From Palsa-504 sp963839095 (GTDB lineage: Bacteria > Actinomycetota > Actinomycetes > Streptosporangiales > Streptosporangiaceae): a stretch of DNA of 64,000 bases. Where the stretch lies: contig CAWIUF010000054.1 in assembly GCA_963839095.1 (NCBI GenBank), positions 248,001 to 312,000 on the forward strand, in the 5' to 3' direction. Below the pieces are notes generated by a model. It ran no database searches and was not told the DNA's origin. It saw only the letters and a list, made by a program, of their open reading frames with translations. The translations under genes were made by a program, and so were the position numbers. Within the stretch, counting starts at the first letter, position 1; every line of letters starts with the position of its first letter. Below, piece after piece: positions 45,008 to 57,511 of the stretch.

Positions 45008-45367
45008 CGCGTTTGTTCTCCTTCTGGCGCTCGCCGCGGGCCGGGCCCTGAGCGGGCATCTCGCCATCGTGACATACATGGAACATCGTTCCAAAACAGA
45101 AGCTCCCGATACCTGTCGTGATAAAAGCTTGCGTGCCACCGCCCGCAGCCCGGCTCGTCGTGACCGGAAGCGGAGGCAGCCGGGACTACTATCCCTATCA
45201 GTGCGTCCGGCGACTGGCCGGGCAGCTCGGAACGCCCTGCTGGAACTGCCGGCGATCACGCCGGGATGATCCGGCACCCCGCTGAGTTCGCGGCCCGGCT
45301 GCGAAGCCTGCTACGGCCGCCGGACCCGGGGACCCGGACCACCGAGGACCACGAGGGGGTGACGAAA
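45008..45367. other. Spacer upstream of the dehydrogenase gene
   Basis: About 360 bases without a convincing gene. It includes an AT-richer stretch (45060-45140) likely to hold the dehydrogenase promoter, and short rightward frames (from GTG 45160 with a CWNC pair; from ATG 45267) that lack ribosome sites or known motifs. Confidence 0.35.
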
Positions 45368-45430
45368 TGTTCTTCCTGATCAGACGCCTGATTCGGTGGC
45401 TGAAGATGCGGCGTAACCGCCGTGCCTAGG
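45368..45430 (+). CDS. Possible 20-residue cationic amphipathic peptide
   Basis: ATG 45368 follows GAGGGGGTGACGAA and ends at TAG 45428. The peptide starts MFFLIRRLIRWLK and continues with mostly arginines: nine arginine or lysine residues in 20, alternating with Leu, Ile and Trp, no acidic residue. This is the composition of a membrane-active or toxic small peptide, or of a leader peptide. Expression is unproven. Confidence 0.35.
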
Positions 45431-45529
45431 GTCATCACCATGACACCGGCATCACCGGCCGCGCCGCCGTCCGCACGGCGGTCCGCGGCCTGGCCCCCTG
45501 ATCCTGGCGGCCGCGCGCGTAAGTCCAAC

Positions 45530-45636
45530 GGCCGGCTGGCGGTACACCAGGAGCGCCACGTCGTCGGCGTGCGCGTCGCCGGGCAAGAGGGCGGACAGGT
45601 GGTCGGCGACTTGCTCGGGGGACAAGGAGCGGCTCT
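45530..45636 (-). pseudogene. Duplicated C-terminal fragment of the SpoIIE phosphatase
   Basis: Reading left: SRSLSPEQVADHLSALLPGDAHADDVALLVYRQPAVG, nearly identical to the end of the large phosphatase at 45929 (SRYLSPEQVADHLSALMPGDVHADDVALLVYRQPASG). It is joined directly to a copy of the dehydrogenase N-terminal part. No catalytic residues, no start codon: a duplication remnant. Confidence 0.75.
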
Positions 45637-45878
45637 CCGATGCTCACGTCGGCAACCGCGCTGCCGACAGCGGTCACCACTCCGGCGCCTTCGTGTCCCG
45701 GGATGACCGGGAAGTCAGGGACCGGGTACCCGCCGTCGCGGATGTGGAGGTCGGTCCGGCAGATGCCGGTGGCCGCGACGCGGACCGCGATCTCGCCGGG
45801 GGCGGGCTCGTCCAGGTCGAACTGCTCGATCGTCAACGCTGCTCCGCGGCTGGCGACGACGGCCGCTGTGCACTTCAA
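45637..45878 (-). pseudogene. Duplicated N-terminal fragment of the alcohol dehydrogenase
   Basis: TTG 45878, also the start type of the full copy. About 80 residues (MKCTAAVVASRGAALTIEQ... to GSAVADVSIG) match the first 80 of the dehydrogenase at 45007 with about ten changes. The frame then enters, out of register, the phosphatase fragment and ends at 45435 with no homology. The product would lack the whole nucleotide-binding domain. Confidence 0.75.
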
Positions 45879-45928
45879 CCGGCTTCCTCTCCTCGCTGTG
45901 TCCTCGGCGGACCGGGCGGTACGGGGCT

Positions 45929-49724
<3,796 letters not shown>

Positions 49725-49764
49725 GATCCCGCCTTCCGCATCCGAGCCTAGCTAGTCGGACGCC

Positions 49765-50193
49765 TCAATCGGGAGCAGGTATGTCCATGTGGAGCCGGAC
49801 GATGGTTCCGCTCTCATCCGAGTGCAGCTCGACCAGATCGCAGACCTGGCGCACCAGCCAGAGCCCGTGGCCGCCCGTCGCGTCGGGAGGCGGCTTGTGC
49901 ATGCCCGCGAACGGGTCGGTGATGATGCCGTCGTCGCGTAGCTCACAGGTAATCGCCTGGCCGTCGAACCAGACCCGCATGGTGCCGGGTGACCGGGCGT
50001 GGCGGATGGTGTTAGCGGCGACCTCGCTGACCGCGAGCACGAAATCGACGACGCGATCATCCGGCAGGCCTGCCTCCCGGGCCTGGGCTTCCGCCAGACT
50101 GCGGACCTGCGACAGGTCAGTGGTGTAGGTGAAGGTCTGCATTAGCGCGCGGTCTCGGCGGCGGCCCGCTGCCGCCTCGCGGAGCTGGGACAC
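49765..50193 (-). CDS. RsbW-like ATP-binding anti-sigma regulatory kinase
   Basis: 142 residues if read from GTG 50193, or 125 from ATG 50142 (MQTFTYTTDLSQVRSLAEAQAREAGLP), where homology begins. HATPase_c features: VLAVSEVAANTIRHA (N box), LRDDGIITDPFAG (G1) and GGHGLWLVRQVCDLVELHSDESGTIVRLHMD (G2). It is the serine-kinase/anti-sigma family that inhibits SigB-like factors and phosphorylates STAS proteins. Neighbours are the STAS gene (50306) and the SpoIIE-type phosphatase (45929), the three parts of a partner-switching module. No sigma-B gene is seen here. Confidence 0.88.
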   Translation of the reverse strand: MSQLREAAAGRRRDRALMQTFTYTTDLSQVRSLAEAQAREAGLPDDRVVDFVLAVSEVAANTIRHARSPGTMRVWFDGQAITCELRDDGIITDPFAGMHKPPPDATGGHGLWLVRQVCDLVELHSDESGTIVRLHMDIPAPD

Positions 50194-50305
50194 CTGGTGT
50201 GATCGGCAGAGCTGCTCGCCGGCATGACACCCGGGCTGCCCGGTGCGGCCGCCGGCAAACCCTCCGAACCCGGAGATTGCCGGCGCCGGTCATGGCGGGT
50301 GGCCA

Positions 50306-50659
50306 TCAGCCGGTCTCGGCCGCCCGGTTCATGGCGGCGCTCAGGTCCGGGTACATGTCGATCACCCGGTCGGTTCCGGTCAGTTCCAGCACCCGCCGCA
50401 CGGCCGGGCTACTGGTCGCCAGCCGCAGTTCCGTGCCGGCCGCCACCGCCCGGCGATGGGCTCGGAGCAGTATCTGAATCCCGCTCGAGTCGCAGAACAC
50501 AGTCTCGGTCATATCGACGACCAGCATCACGGCACTGGCGTCCACGGCCCGCGTGAGCTCGGCCCCCACCTGCTCGGCGTTAGTAACGTCGATCTCCGCG
50601 GGCAGCGCGATCACTGAATCCTCGCCCACTCGGCGTACGGGAGACATATCCGGGGACAC
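50306..50659 (-). CDS. STAS-domain anti-anti-sigma factor
   Basis: 117 residues, GTG 50659 with AGGAGG seven bases before; ATG 50647 is an alternative. STAS fold: SVIALPAEIDVTNAEQVGAELTRAV, the phosphorylated serine region VFCDSSGIQILLRAHRRA (DSSG), and RLATSSPAVRRVLELTGTDRVIDMYPDLSAAM. Unphosphorylated STAS proteins bind the anti-sigma kinase and release sigma; the phosphatase gene nearby would reactivate it. It is read in the same direction as the kinase and phosphatase genes. Confidence 0.92.
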   Translation of the reverse strand: MSPDMSPVRRVGEDSVIALPAEIDVTNAEQVGAELTRAVDASAVMLVVDMTETVFCDSSGIQILLRAHRRAVAAGTELRLATSSPAVRRVLELTGTDRVIDMYPDLSAAMNRAAETG

Positions 50660-50781
50660 TGCCCTACCTCCTGATTCCGCCGGCCGAACTCTGTGCGACC
50701 CTACCTCGCGGCCCGACCGGAGCGAATCCGCTGAGGTAAGCGTAATCATTATCGCGAGCGGCGCCGTCCGGACGCATGCTT

Positions 50782-51975
50782 CTACAGTGACGTGAACTGC
50801 TGCCACAGCAGCACGACGTTGAGCACGCTGACGGCCGCGGTGATGAGCCACAAGGCGGCCGTCGTCCAGGGACCGGCCGCGAACGATCCCATGATGCGCC
50901 TGCTGCGGGTGATGAGGGCCAGCGGGATGAGGGCGAACGGGATCCCGAAACTGAGAATCACCTGGCTGAACACCAGGACCCGCGTCGGGCTGACCCCGGC
51001 TGCCAGCACCGCGAGCGCCGGGACGACGGTAATGACCCGGCGCACCAGGACCGAGCCCCGGCGCGCGATGAAGCCGTCCATGATGACCTGGCCGGCCAGC
51101 GTGCCGACGCCGGACGAGGAGATGCCGGAGGCGAGCAGGGCCACCGCGAACGCCAGCGCCGCGCCGCCGCCGACCAGGTCGGCCAGCCCGGCGTGCAGTC
51201 GCGTGATCGACGCGGGCCCGGAACCGCCGCCCCGGAACACCACCGCGGCGACGATCAGCATGGCCAGGTTGACCAGGCCGGCCAGGCCGAGAGCGATGAT
51301 GACGTCCCAGCGTTCGTACCGCAGCAGCCGCGCCCGGTCGCGATCGCTCCGGCAGCGGGTCCGCTCGGCGGTCAGGGCCGAATGGAGGTAGACGACGTGC
51401 GGCATGATGGTGGCCCCGACGATGCTGACCGCCATCAGGACCGCGCCGTGGCCGGGCAGGGACGGGACCAGGCCGGCCGCGGCCTGCCGGGCGTCCGGGC
51501 CGATGCGCAGCAGGTCGTAGCCGAACCCGGCGAGCACGATCAGCAGCAGGAACCCGATGGCGCGCTCGAACGGCCGGCACCCTTTGAGCTGGATGGCCAG
51601 CACGGCGAACGCGGCCAGCGCGGCCAGCAGCCCGGCCGCGGCCAGCGGGATCCCGAACAGCAGGTTCAGGCCGACGGCGGCGCCGACCACTTCGGCCAGG
51701 TCGGTGGCGATGGCGACCAGTTCGGCCTGAAGCCACAGGCCGCGCACCACGGCGGGCCGGTACCACTCGCGGCATATCCGCGGCAGCGACTGGCCGGTGA
51801 CGATGCCGACCTTGGCCGCGAGGAACTGCACCGGCATGGCCAGCAGGCTGGCCAGCACGACGACCCAGGCCAGCCGGTAGCCGAACAGCGCGCCGGCGCT
51901 GGTATTGGCGGCGAAGTTTCCCGGATCGACGTAGGCGACAGCGGCGACGAAGGCCGGCCCGAGCGCGAGTGCCAC
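50782..51975 (-). CDS. Nramp-family divalent metal transporter
   Basis: 397 residues, eleven membrane helices. The helix 1 metal motif is DPGNFAAN (17-24) and helix 6 has the MPHVVYLHS motif. A loop after helix 8 reads GGGAALAFAVALLASGISSSGVGTLAGQVIMDGF. These are the Mn2+/Fe2+-selective MntH signatures, using H+ symport. GTG 51975 is the first start in frame, but the same frame is open upstream (GQFRAVALALG) without another start, so the true start may be lost. Neighbouring ferritin-like and methionine-sulfoxide-reductase genes fit metal and oxidative stress. Confidence 0.9.
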   Translation of the reverse strand: MALALGPAFVAAVAYVDPGNFAANTSAGALFGYRLAWVVVLASLLAMPVQFLAAKVGIVTGQSLPRICREWYRPAVVRGLWLQAELVAIATDLAEVVGAAVGLNLLFGIPLAAAGLLAALAAFAVLAIQLKGCRPFERAIGFLLLIVLAGFGYDLLRIGPDARQAAAGLVPSLPGHGAVLMAVSIVGATIMPHVVYLHSALTAERTRCRSDRDRARLLRYERWDVIIALGLAGLVNLAMLIVAAVVFRGGGSGPASITRLHAGLADLVGGGAALAFAVALLASGISSSGVGTLAGQVIMDGFIARRGSVLVRRVITVVPALAVLAAGVSPTRVLVFSQVILSFGIPFALIPLALITRSRRIMGSFAAGPWTTAALWLITAAVSVLNVVLLWQQFTSL

Positions 51976-52091
51976 GGCGCGAAACTGGCCTGGTCGCGAC
52001 CGGCCGGGTGACGCCGGGACGGAATGGACAGCGTCACGGCCGGCCGCGACGGCGGGATCGCGCCGGGCCGGCCGTGACGCCAGATCCTCGG

Positions 52092-53021
52092 TCAGCCGCT
52101 GGTGTGGAGCTGGCCGTTGACGCCGTGCGGGTAGAAGCCGCCGCTGTTGGCGACCTTGGGCGTCAGGTAGACGATGTTCAGCACCTGGCCGGGGGAGCGG
52201 CCGAAGGCCAGCCCGTTGGAGTCGGTCGGCACGATGTTGGCCTTGCCGTTCACGATGATGCCCTGGTCGTCATCGGTCGGGCCGTCCAGGCTGTCGCGCG
52301 CGTTGGAGATGGCGTTGGCCGCGGCGGCCAGGCCGCGGTCGTAGAGGACGGTGCGGATGTTCGCCGCGTGGTAGGCCTCGACCGCGAGGATGCCCGCGGC
52401 CGCGCCCAGGTAGGTCCGGTTGCTGATCAGCGGGGCGGCGCCCTTGTAGGCGGTCACGCCGACGTCCTCGAAGATGAAGGCGCCGAGCAGGAAATTGTCC
52501 TCGTTGGCGAAGACGTCGAAATGCTGGCCCGGCTTGATCAGCCCGGCCGCGGTGGCCGCGGCGGAGAAGCTGCTCTTGATGTTGATCTCCGGGCGGGCCA
52601 CGGCGGCGCCGCCGAGCGCGCCGCGCAGGAACCGGACGTGCTCGTATTCGTCCTTGGCGATCTCGGTGGCGAACTGCTGGATCCCCTTGCTCTTGAACGG
52701 GACCGCCCGCCCGCCCTCGACCGGGCCGCGGCGGCCCTTGCCGTGGGTCAGGTTGGACGGCAGGCCCGACCCGTAGACGGCGTAGGAGTAGAACTCCGCC
52801 TCCAGGTACTCGAGGTTGAGCGCGAAGTTCAGGATCGCGCTGTCGGAGATGCTGTTGGACTCGACGGCCGCCGACGCGGACGGCGCTTCCATCCCGGCCA
52901 GGAAGCCCGCGCCCACGAGGCCCAGGCCGGCCGCGCTCGCAGTCTTCATGAACTGACGCCTGTCGGCCGGGTTCTCGGCGCTGCGGTCGATCAGCTTGCC
53001 GACGTATTTCCTACCAAACAC
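52092..53021 (-). CDS. Exported ferritin-like protein (Tat signal)
   Basis: 309 residues. A twin-arginine signal is seen: NPADRRQFMKTASAAGLGLVGAGFLAG (about residues 17-45) with ASA before the cleavage site. The rest fits the ferritin-like (dessication-related, Ferritin_2) fold: LNFALNLEYLEAEFYSYAVYG, IAKDEYEHVRFLRGAL and ILAVEAYHAANIRTVL, with Glu/His residues (EYLEAEF, DEYEHV, EAYHAAN) as in di-iron four-helix bundles. It is likely secreted and may protect against oxidative or drying stress. SigK-like sigma factor diverges from it at 53188, a common pairing in actinobacteria and probably a regulated one. Confidence 0.88.
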   Translation of the reverse strand: MFGRKYVGKLIDRSAENPADRRQFMKTASAAGLGLVGAGFLAGMEAPSASAAVESNSISDSAILNFALNLEYLEAEFYSYAVYGSGLPSNLTHGKGRRGPVEGGRAVPFKSKGIQQFATEIAKDEYEHVRFLRGALGGAAVARPEINIKSSFSAAATAAGLIKPGQHFDVFANEDNFLLGAFIFEDVGVTAYKGAAPLISNRTYLGAAAGILAVEAYHAANIRTVLYDRGLAAAANAISNARDSLDGPTDDDQGIIVNGKANIVPTDSNGLAFGRSPGQVLNIVYLTPKVANSGGFYPHGVNGQLHTSG

Positions 53022-53187
53022 CGTTGTTCCTTTCGAAGACTGATGGTGCGTACCTAAGCCTTCGGAGCGAAGACGCGACCGGATTAGCTACTGGCTTGTT
53101 TTTCTTGAAAACCGCGTCTGGCCTGGCAATATGCACCCTTATCAGAGCTCCAGGCGCAGAGAAGGATGCTGGTCAGGGGCAATCTGA

Positions 53188-53791
53188 ATGAACACCAGGA
53201 CCGAATGGCCGTCTATGAGCGACAGCAACGGCAGGCTCAGCACGCCTGGACGGCCGGCCTCAGCTGGACGCGCTGATCATGACGGTGGGGGAGGGCGACG
53301 CCGGCGCCTTCGACCAGCTGTACCGGGAACTCGCGGGTCCGGTGTACCGCACCGCCTTGTCCGTGCTGCGGGATCCGGCCCAAGCCGAGGAAGTGGCCCA
53401 GGAGGTCCTGCTCGAGGTGTGGCGGACCGCCACCCGGTTCGACCCGGCCAGGGGCACGGCCGAGGCGTGGGTGCTGACCATCGCCCGGCGCCGCGCCATC
53501 GACCGCGTCCGCTCGGCTGCCGCCGGCACGGCCCGCGAGCAGCGCGACGGCCGGATCCAGACGTCCTGGGACCAGGTCAGCGAGGCGGTCCAGGAGATCC
53601 TGGACCGCGAGCGGCTGACGTATTCGCTGCAGCAGCTGACCGGACCGCAACGCCAGGTCATCATGCTCGCCTTCTACGGCGGTCACACCTACACCGAGGT
53701 CGCGACGATCCTCGGCATCGCCGTCGGGACGGTGAAGAGCCGGATCCGGGCCGGCCTGACCAGGATGCGCGAAAGCATGAGCACCAGCTAA
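53188..53791 (+). pseudogene. SigK-like ECF sigma factor, frameshift near the N terminus
   Basis: ATG 53188 (or 53215, MSDSNGRLSTPGRPASAG) starts one frame. Near 53258 it must shift to read QLDALIMTVGEGDAGAFDQLYRELAGPVYRTALSVLRDPAQAEEVAQEVLLEVWRTATRFDPARGTAEAWVLTIARRRAIDRVR, and region 4 is LTGPQRQVIMLAFYGGHTYTEVATILGIAVGTVKSRIRAGLTRMRESM. HTYTEVA and the AWVLTIARRRAIDRVR core are typical of SigK. SigK usually sits beside its anti-sigma factor RskA; here none follows, only 190 bases to an opposite msrA. The frame without the shift would start at 53279. Confidence 0.83.
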
Positions 53792-53983
53792 CGGCGGACC
53801 TGCCCTGCACAAGCTCTTCGCGCCCCGCAACTGCGCCCACGTCAACCCGGAAAGCCCGTGACCCAGGGCAGCGGGATCTGCTCAAGCAAAAGACTTATAC
53901 CGAACGGGCCGGGCTCTCCCTTCCCGTCCATAGCCCGGACCGAGTCGCCGGGCGGTCGCGGCCGCGAGGCTACCTGACCTCGG
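53792..53983. other. Spacer between sigma and msrA genes
   Basis: 190 bases. A stretch reading TADL then LHKLFAP in two frames (53794-53825) faintly resembles the N terminus of an anti-sigma-K protein (TADLH...), so a deleted anti-sigma gene is possible. Otherwise nothing is recognised. Confidence 0.25.
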
Positions 53984-54550
53984 TCAGCCGCGGGCCTGAG
54001 TGCCGATGGTGACGGCGCAGCTCGCGTGGCCGTGCTTCTGGAGATAGCGCTGGTGGTATTCCTCGGCCCGGTAGAACGCCGACGCCGGCGTGATCTGGGT
54101 GACGATCGGCCGTCGTCGCGCTGGCTGCTCGGCGTCGCGCGACGCGATCGCGACCGCCTCCTGGTCCGCTCCGTGGCAGAAGATCGCCGAGCGGTACTGG
54201 CTGCCGAAGTCCATGCCCTGGCGGTTGCGGCTGGTCGGGTTGTGGATGCTCCAGAACGTCGCGAGCAGCTGGGCGTAGCTGACCTGCGCCGGGTCGAACC
54301 ACACCTCCACGGCCTCGGCGTGGCCGGTGTGGTGACCGCAGACCTGCCGGTAGGAGGGATTGGGGACGTGCCCGCCGGTGTAGCCGACGGCGGTCTGCAG
54401 CACGCCGGGGATCTGGCGGAAGGCGGCCTCCACACCCCAGAAGCAGCCCGCCGCGAAGGTCGCGCGCTCGGCGCCCGCGGGGCCGTGGCCCTCGAACGGC
54501 GGCGGCAGTTCCTGCGGGGCGGCGGAATCTCGCTGGCTGAGCTTGAACAT
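53984..54550 (-). CDS. msrA: Peptide methionine sulfoxide reductase A
   Basis: 188 residues, ATG 54550 eight bases after GGAGG. The catalytic motif GCFWG (35-39, Cys36) is followed by GVEAAFRQIPGVLQTAVGYTGG, VCGHHTGHAEAVEVWFDP, and FWSIHNPTSRNRQGMDFGSQYRSAIF, and the C-terminal resolving cysteine is near HASCAVTIG. It reduces methionine-S-sulfoxide in proteins using thioredoxin. It is complete. The adjacent SigK, ferritin-like and flavin-type genes suggest oxidative-stress function. Confidence 0.97.
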   Translation of the reverse strand: MFKLSQRDSAAPQELPPPFEGHGPAGAERATFAAGCFWGVEAAFRQIPGVLQTAVGYTGGHVPNPSYRQVCGHHTGHAEAVEVWFDPAQVSYAQLLATFWSIHNPTSRNRQGMDFGSQYRSAIFCHGADQEAVAIASRDAEQPARRRPIVTQITPASAFYRAEEYHQRYLQKHGHASCAVTIGTQARG

Positions 54551-54648
54551 CAGAGGTGCCTCCAAACCTGTACTTAGTACAGTCAGCGAAAGGTGACCAC
54601 CTTTTGTTCCGGACCGGTTCGAGGAGGACGTGACCGCTGGCCGTGAGG

Positions 54649-55599
54649 TCAGCCGGTGAGGCCGGGGTTGCGCGGGTAGGGGCGGTAGGCGGTCTGCCGG
54701 GCGGCCAGCAGGTGGCCGGCGACGAGTCGCCGGAGCGTGAAGCGGACGCGCCGGCCGGTGTGCCCGTCGTCGCCGGGCCGGCCGGGTTCGCCCCACTCGA
54801 TCTCTGCGGTGCCGTTGAGCTGGAGGGTGCGGCCGGTGGTGAAGTCCAGGAACAGCAGCGCGGTTTCCGGGTCGATGGCGAGGTTGCCGAAGCTGTTGAA
54901 CATGTTGTTGCCCGGGTAGTCCGGCCACCACAGCTGACCGCCGTCCACGCGGACGAACCCGGGCGGGCCGCCCCGGTGGGAGGCGTCGCTGCCCCGTCCG
55001 GGGTGGGTGGTGCCGAGGAAGAAGGTGTCCGCGCCCCGGATCAGCTCGATGTCCTCGGACGAGAGGGCGCTGCCGTGCCGCGCGCAGCCGGCCTCGGCCT
55101 GACTGGGGCGCTCGGGGGCCAAGATCCGCTGCTGGATGTACTGGGGGCAGTTGCCGTAAGTCTGCTCGACCGCGATGACCAGCCGCTCCGGTCCGGCCTG
55201 GATGAGGGTTCCGTTGATCCGGACGCGACGGCGGGCGGCGAACTCCACCACGACCATCCCGACCGGCTGATCCGGCGGCAGCCCGTGCAGCGGGTCGTCG
55301 GCCGGGAGCGTGGTGCTGACCTGGAGCGTGGTCGCGGAGGTGACGCCGAGGAACCCGGGGCGGCCGGTCAGCGGCGTGACCCACAGCCGGCCCGCGCGGT
55401 CCCGCCCGGTCAGCGCGGCGAAGGTCCGGTCGGACAGGAACCGGGCGATCCCCCCGTCTAGCTCGGCCGGCTCCAGCATCCGCACCAGGCGGGCCGCCTC
55501 CGCCGCTACCCCGGCCTGGTGCTGGACGGCCAGTTCACCCGCGTGGAAACCCTCGTCGGCCAGCCGCTGCGTTTCTGGCTTGACCTGCTCACATTCCAC
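54649..55599 (-). CDS. Pyridoxamine-phosphate-oxidase-like flavin-binding protein
   Basis: 316 residues, ATG 55599. The split-barrel FMN fold: RFLSDRTFAALTGRDRAGRLWVTPLTGRPGFLGVT, VVVEFAARRRVRINGTLIQ, then ERLVIAVEQTYGNCPQYIQQRIL, and DTFFLGTTHPGRGSDASHRGGPPGFVRVDGGQLWWPDYPGNNMFNSFGNLAIDPETALLFLDF. The motif GNCPQYIQ is typical of the long PPOX-like group. These bind FMN or F420; the substrate is unknown. It diverges from an ArsR-type regulator at 55688, which may control it. Confidence 0.87.
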   Translation of the reverse strand: MECEQVKPETQRLADEGFHAGELAVQHQAGVAAEAARLVRMLEPAELDGGIARFLSDRTFAALTGRDRAGRLWVTPLTGRPGFLGVTSATTLQVSTTLPADDPLHGLPPDQPVGMVVVEFAARRRVRINGTLIQAGPERLVIAVEQTYGNCPQYIQQRILAPERPSQAEAGCARHGSALSSEDIELIRGADTFFLGTTHPGRGSDASHRGGPPGFVRVDGGQLWWPDYPGNNMFNSFGNLAIDPETALLFLDFTTGRTLQLNGTAEIEWGEPGRPGDDGHTGRRVRFTLRRLVAGHLLAARQTAYRPYPRNPGLTG

Positions 55600-55687
55600 G
55601 GCCGATCCCTTCCTTCTGCTGCCCTCCCGACCCTATTGGCATAAAACTTCGACGACTGACGAAGCAAATGACCGGTACAGTCGTGAC

Positions 55688-56457
55688 GTGCCGCCGGCTA
55701 GAGGGAAACACCCAGGCCCGTCAGGTTCCGCGGGCGGTGATCGCGACCTGGCCAGTGTCGGGGCGCTCGTCGCCGACCGGGCCAGGTGCCAGATGCTCGT
55801 AGCCCTCGGGGACGGGCGGTCGCTGCCCGCCGGCCGGCTGGCCGCGGTGGCGGAAGTCAGCGCGTCGACCGCCAGCAGTCATCTGCACAAGCTGGTCGCG
55901 GGCGGACTGCTCGTGGTGGAGAACGCGGGGCGGCGTCGCAACTACCGGCTGGCCGATCCGGAGGTCGCGGTCCTCATCGAAGCGCTGGAGCGACTCGCCC
56001 CCGCCCTGCCGATCCGGTCACTCGGGCAGAGCCAGCAGGCCCGGGCCTGGCGGCAGGCCAGGGTCTGTTACGACCACATGGCCGGCGCCCTAGGTGTCGG
56101 GCTGATGCGCTCCCTGCTCGAGCAAGGTCACCTCGGGCCAGTCCACGAGGCCGCGGCAGTGGACCCCGGCCAGGCCCGGTACTCGGTCACCGCAGCCGGG
56201 GCGGCCTTCCTCGAGACGCTGGGCGTAGCGATCCCCTCCGGTCGCCAGCCCGTCCGGCATCACCTGGACTCCACCGAAGACGGCCCGCACATCTCCGGCC
56301 TCCTGGGGCGGGCCCTGCTGGCGGATTCGTCGATCTCGGCTGGCTGCAACGCCACCAACGGCGCCTCCACATCACGCCGCCGGGCCGCCAGGGTTTCGGG
56401 CAGCAGTTCGGCATCTCCCTCGACGACTTACCGCCGCTCACAAGGACCGGAACATGA
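55688..56457 (+). pseudogene. ArsR-family regulator with frameshift
   Basis: GTG 55688. Winged helix: ALVADRARCQMLVALGDGRSLPAGRLAAVAEVSASTASSHLHKLVAGGLLVVENAGRRRNYRLAD, a typical ArsR DNA-binding domain. The rest (RVCYDHMAGALGVGLMRSLLEQGHL, TAAGAAFLETLGV) is an added C-terminal domain. A missing G near 56325 breaks LLGRALLA from GFVDLGWLQRHQRRLHITPPGRQGFGQQFGISLDDL, ending at 56457. C-terminal parts of this type are known in actinobacterial ArsR proteins that sense organic ligands. It may regulate the divergent oxidase-like gene. The end overlaps the GNAT gene by 20 bases. Confidence 0.82.
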
Positions 56458-56921
56458 TGTGCAGGCCCACCAGGCCGTGCTCCGGGTGGTCGAAGGACGC
56501 CGGGGCGGTCCCGATGATCGTGAAGCCGAGGGAGCGCCACAGGTGCACGGCCGCGGCGTTCGACTCGACGACCGCGTTGAACTGGATGCCGGTAAAGCCC
56601 GCCGAGCGAGACCAGTCGAGGACGTACTGCCCGAGGGCGCGACCGGTGCCGTGGCCCTGGTGGGCCGGGTCGACCAGGAACAACGCGGTCGCTATGTGCG
56701 ACCCGCGGCCAGGCCGGTTGGCGCCCATTTTCGCTGATCCCACGATGGCGCCGTCCCTGACCGCTACCACCGTCTGGCCGGGCGGCTGCTCCATCCACCA
56801 GGGCCGCGCTTCTTCCAGGCTCTGCCGCTCGGGGAAGGGGTATGTCTTCCCCTCGGCCATGATCGCGGCGTAGAAGGGGTAGATCAGCGGCCAGTCGGTG
56901 TCAGTAGCTCGCCTGATCACG
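56438..56921 (-). CDS. GNAT-family acetyltransferase
   Basis: About 160 residues from GTG 56921; no clear ribosome site, and the frame is open farther upstream. IVIRRATDTDWPLIYPFYAAIMAEGKTYPFPE, WWMEQPPGQTVVAVRDGAIVGSAKMGANRPGRGSHIATALFLVDPAHQGHGTGRALGQYVLDWSRSAGFTGIQFNAVVESNAAAVHLWRSLGFTIIGTAP. PAHQGHGTGRAL is the acetyl-CoA loop. This resembles L-amino-acid acetyltransferases of the PhnO/Pat type. The acceptor is not clear. Confidence 0.87.
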
Positions 56922-56928
56922 ATGCGGC

Positions 56929-57334
56929 TCAGGAGCAGACCACGCGCCGCGCGATGAGCAGTGCGGGCACGAGCAGCCAGATCAGTCCCCATCCGCCGAA
57001 GGCGATGGCGAGCACGAGGGCCGCGATCACCAGGCCGGCCAGCGCGGGCCGGAACGGCGGGGCCACGCGGCCGGGCGATGACAGCGGGCGGGCGCCGGGG
57101 GAACTGGCCGCCGGGATCCGGGCGGCGGGCCGGCTGGCGGGGAGGTCGGCCAGGAGTTCGAGTGAGCTCACCGTAGGTCCGCGCGGTCAGCGCCCGCCCG
57201 GTCCGCTCGTCGAGCTCGGCCGCTGTCAGCCTGCCCGCCTGGAAGTGCTCGCCCAGCTCGGATACGACCCCGTCGCGGTCGGCATCCGACGCCCGCATCT
57301 CAGCAGGAAGATCATGTCCGGTCATGGCGCTCAC
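56929..57334 (-). pseudogene. DUF1707 membrane protein with frameshift
   Basis: GTG 57334 after GGGAG (ATG 57325 also possible). The DUF1707 domain reads LPAEMRASDADRDGVVSELGEHFQAGRLTAAELDERTGRALTARTYGEL, a short helical bundle that often regulates membrane or stress proteins. One extra base near 57170 breaks it from LELLADLPASRPAARIPAAS and the hydrophobic tail FRPALAGLVIAALVLAIAFGGWGLIWLLVPALLIARRVV, which should form two membrane spans. It ends at 56929. Function unknown. Confidence 0.75.
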
Positions 57335-57434
57335 AGGTTCTCCCTGTCCGTCCGGTCCTGAGCGGGTTTCCGCCTATCTCTACTGTCGGAGATGGAGGGC
57401 GGCTGGCACCATTGCCGGATGCCACCAGCCGCCG

Positions 57435-57448
57435 GTGACATCTGTCAC
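57435..57448. promoter_or_regulatory. CRP/FNR-like palindrome upstream of the 2Fe-2S gene
   Basis: GTGACA-TC-TGTCAC is a near-perfect palindrome resembling CRP-family half-sites (TGTGA...TCACA). It is 64 bases upstream of the ATG at 57512. Confidence 0.45.
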
Positions 57449-57511
57449 GGGCCCGCGGGCAGCGTGTGCCGCGCACGCGCGGGGCACGATCACCCCGACG
57501 AGGAGGACACG

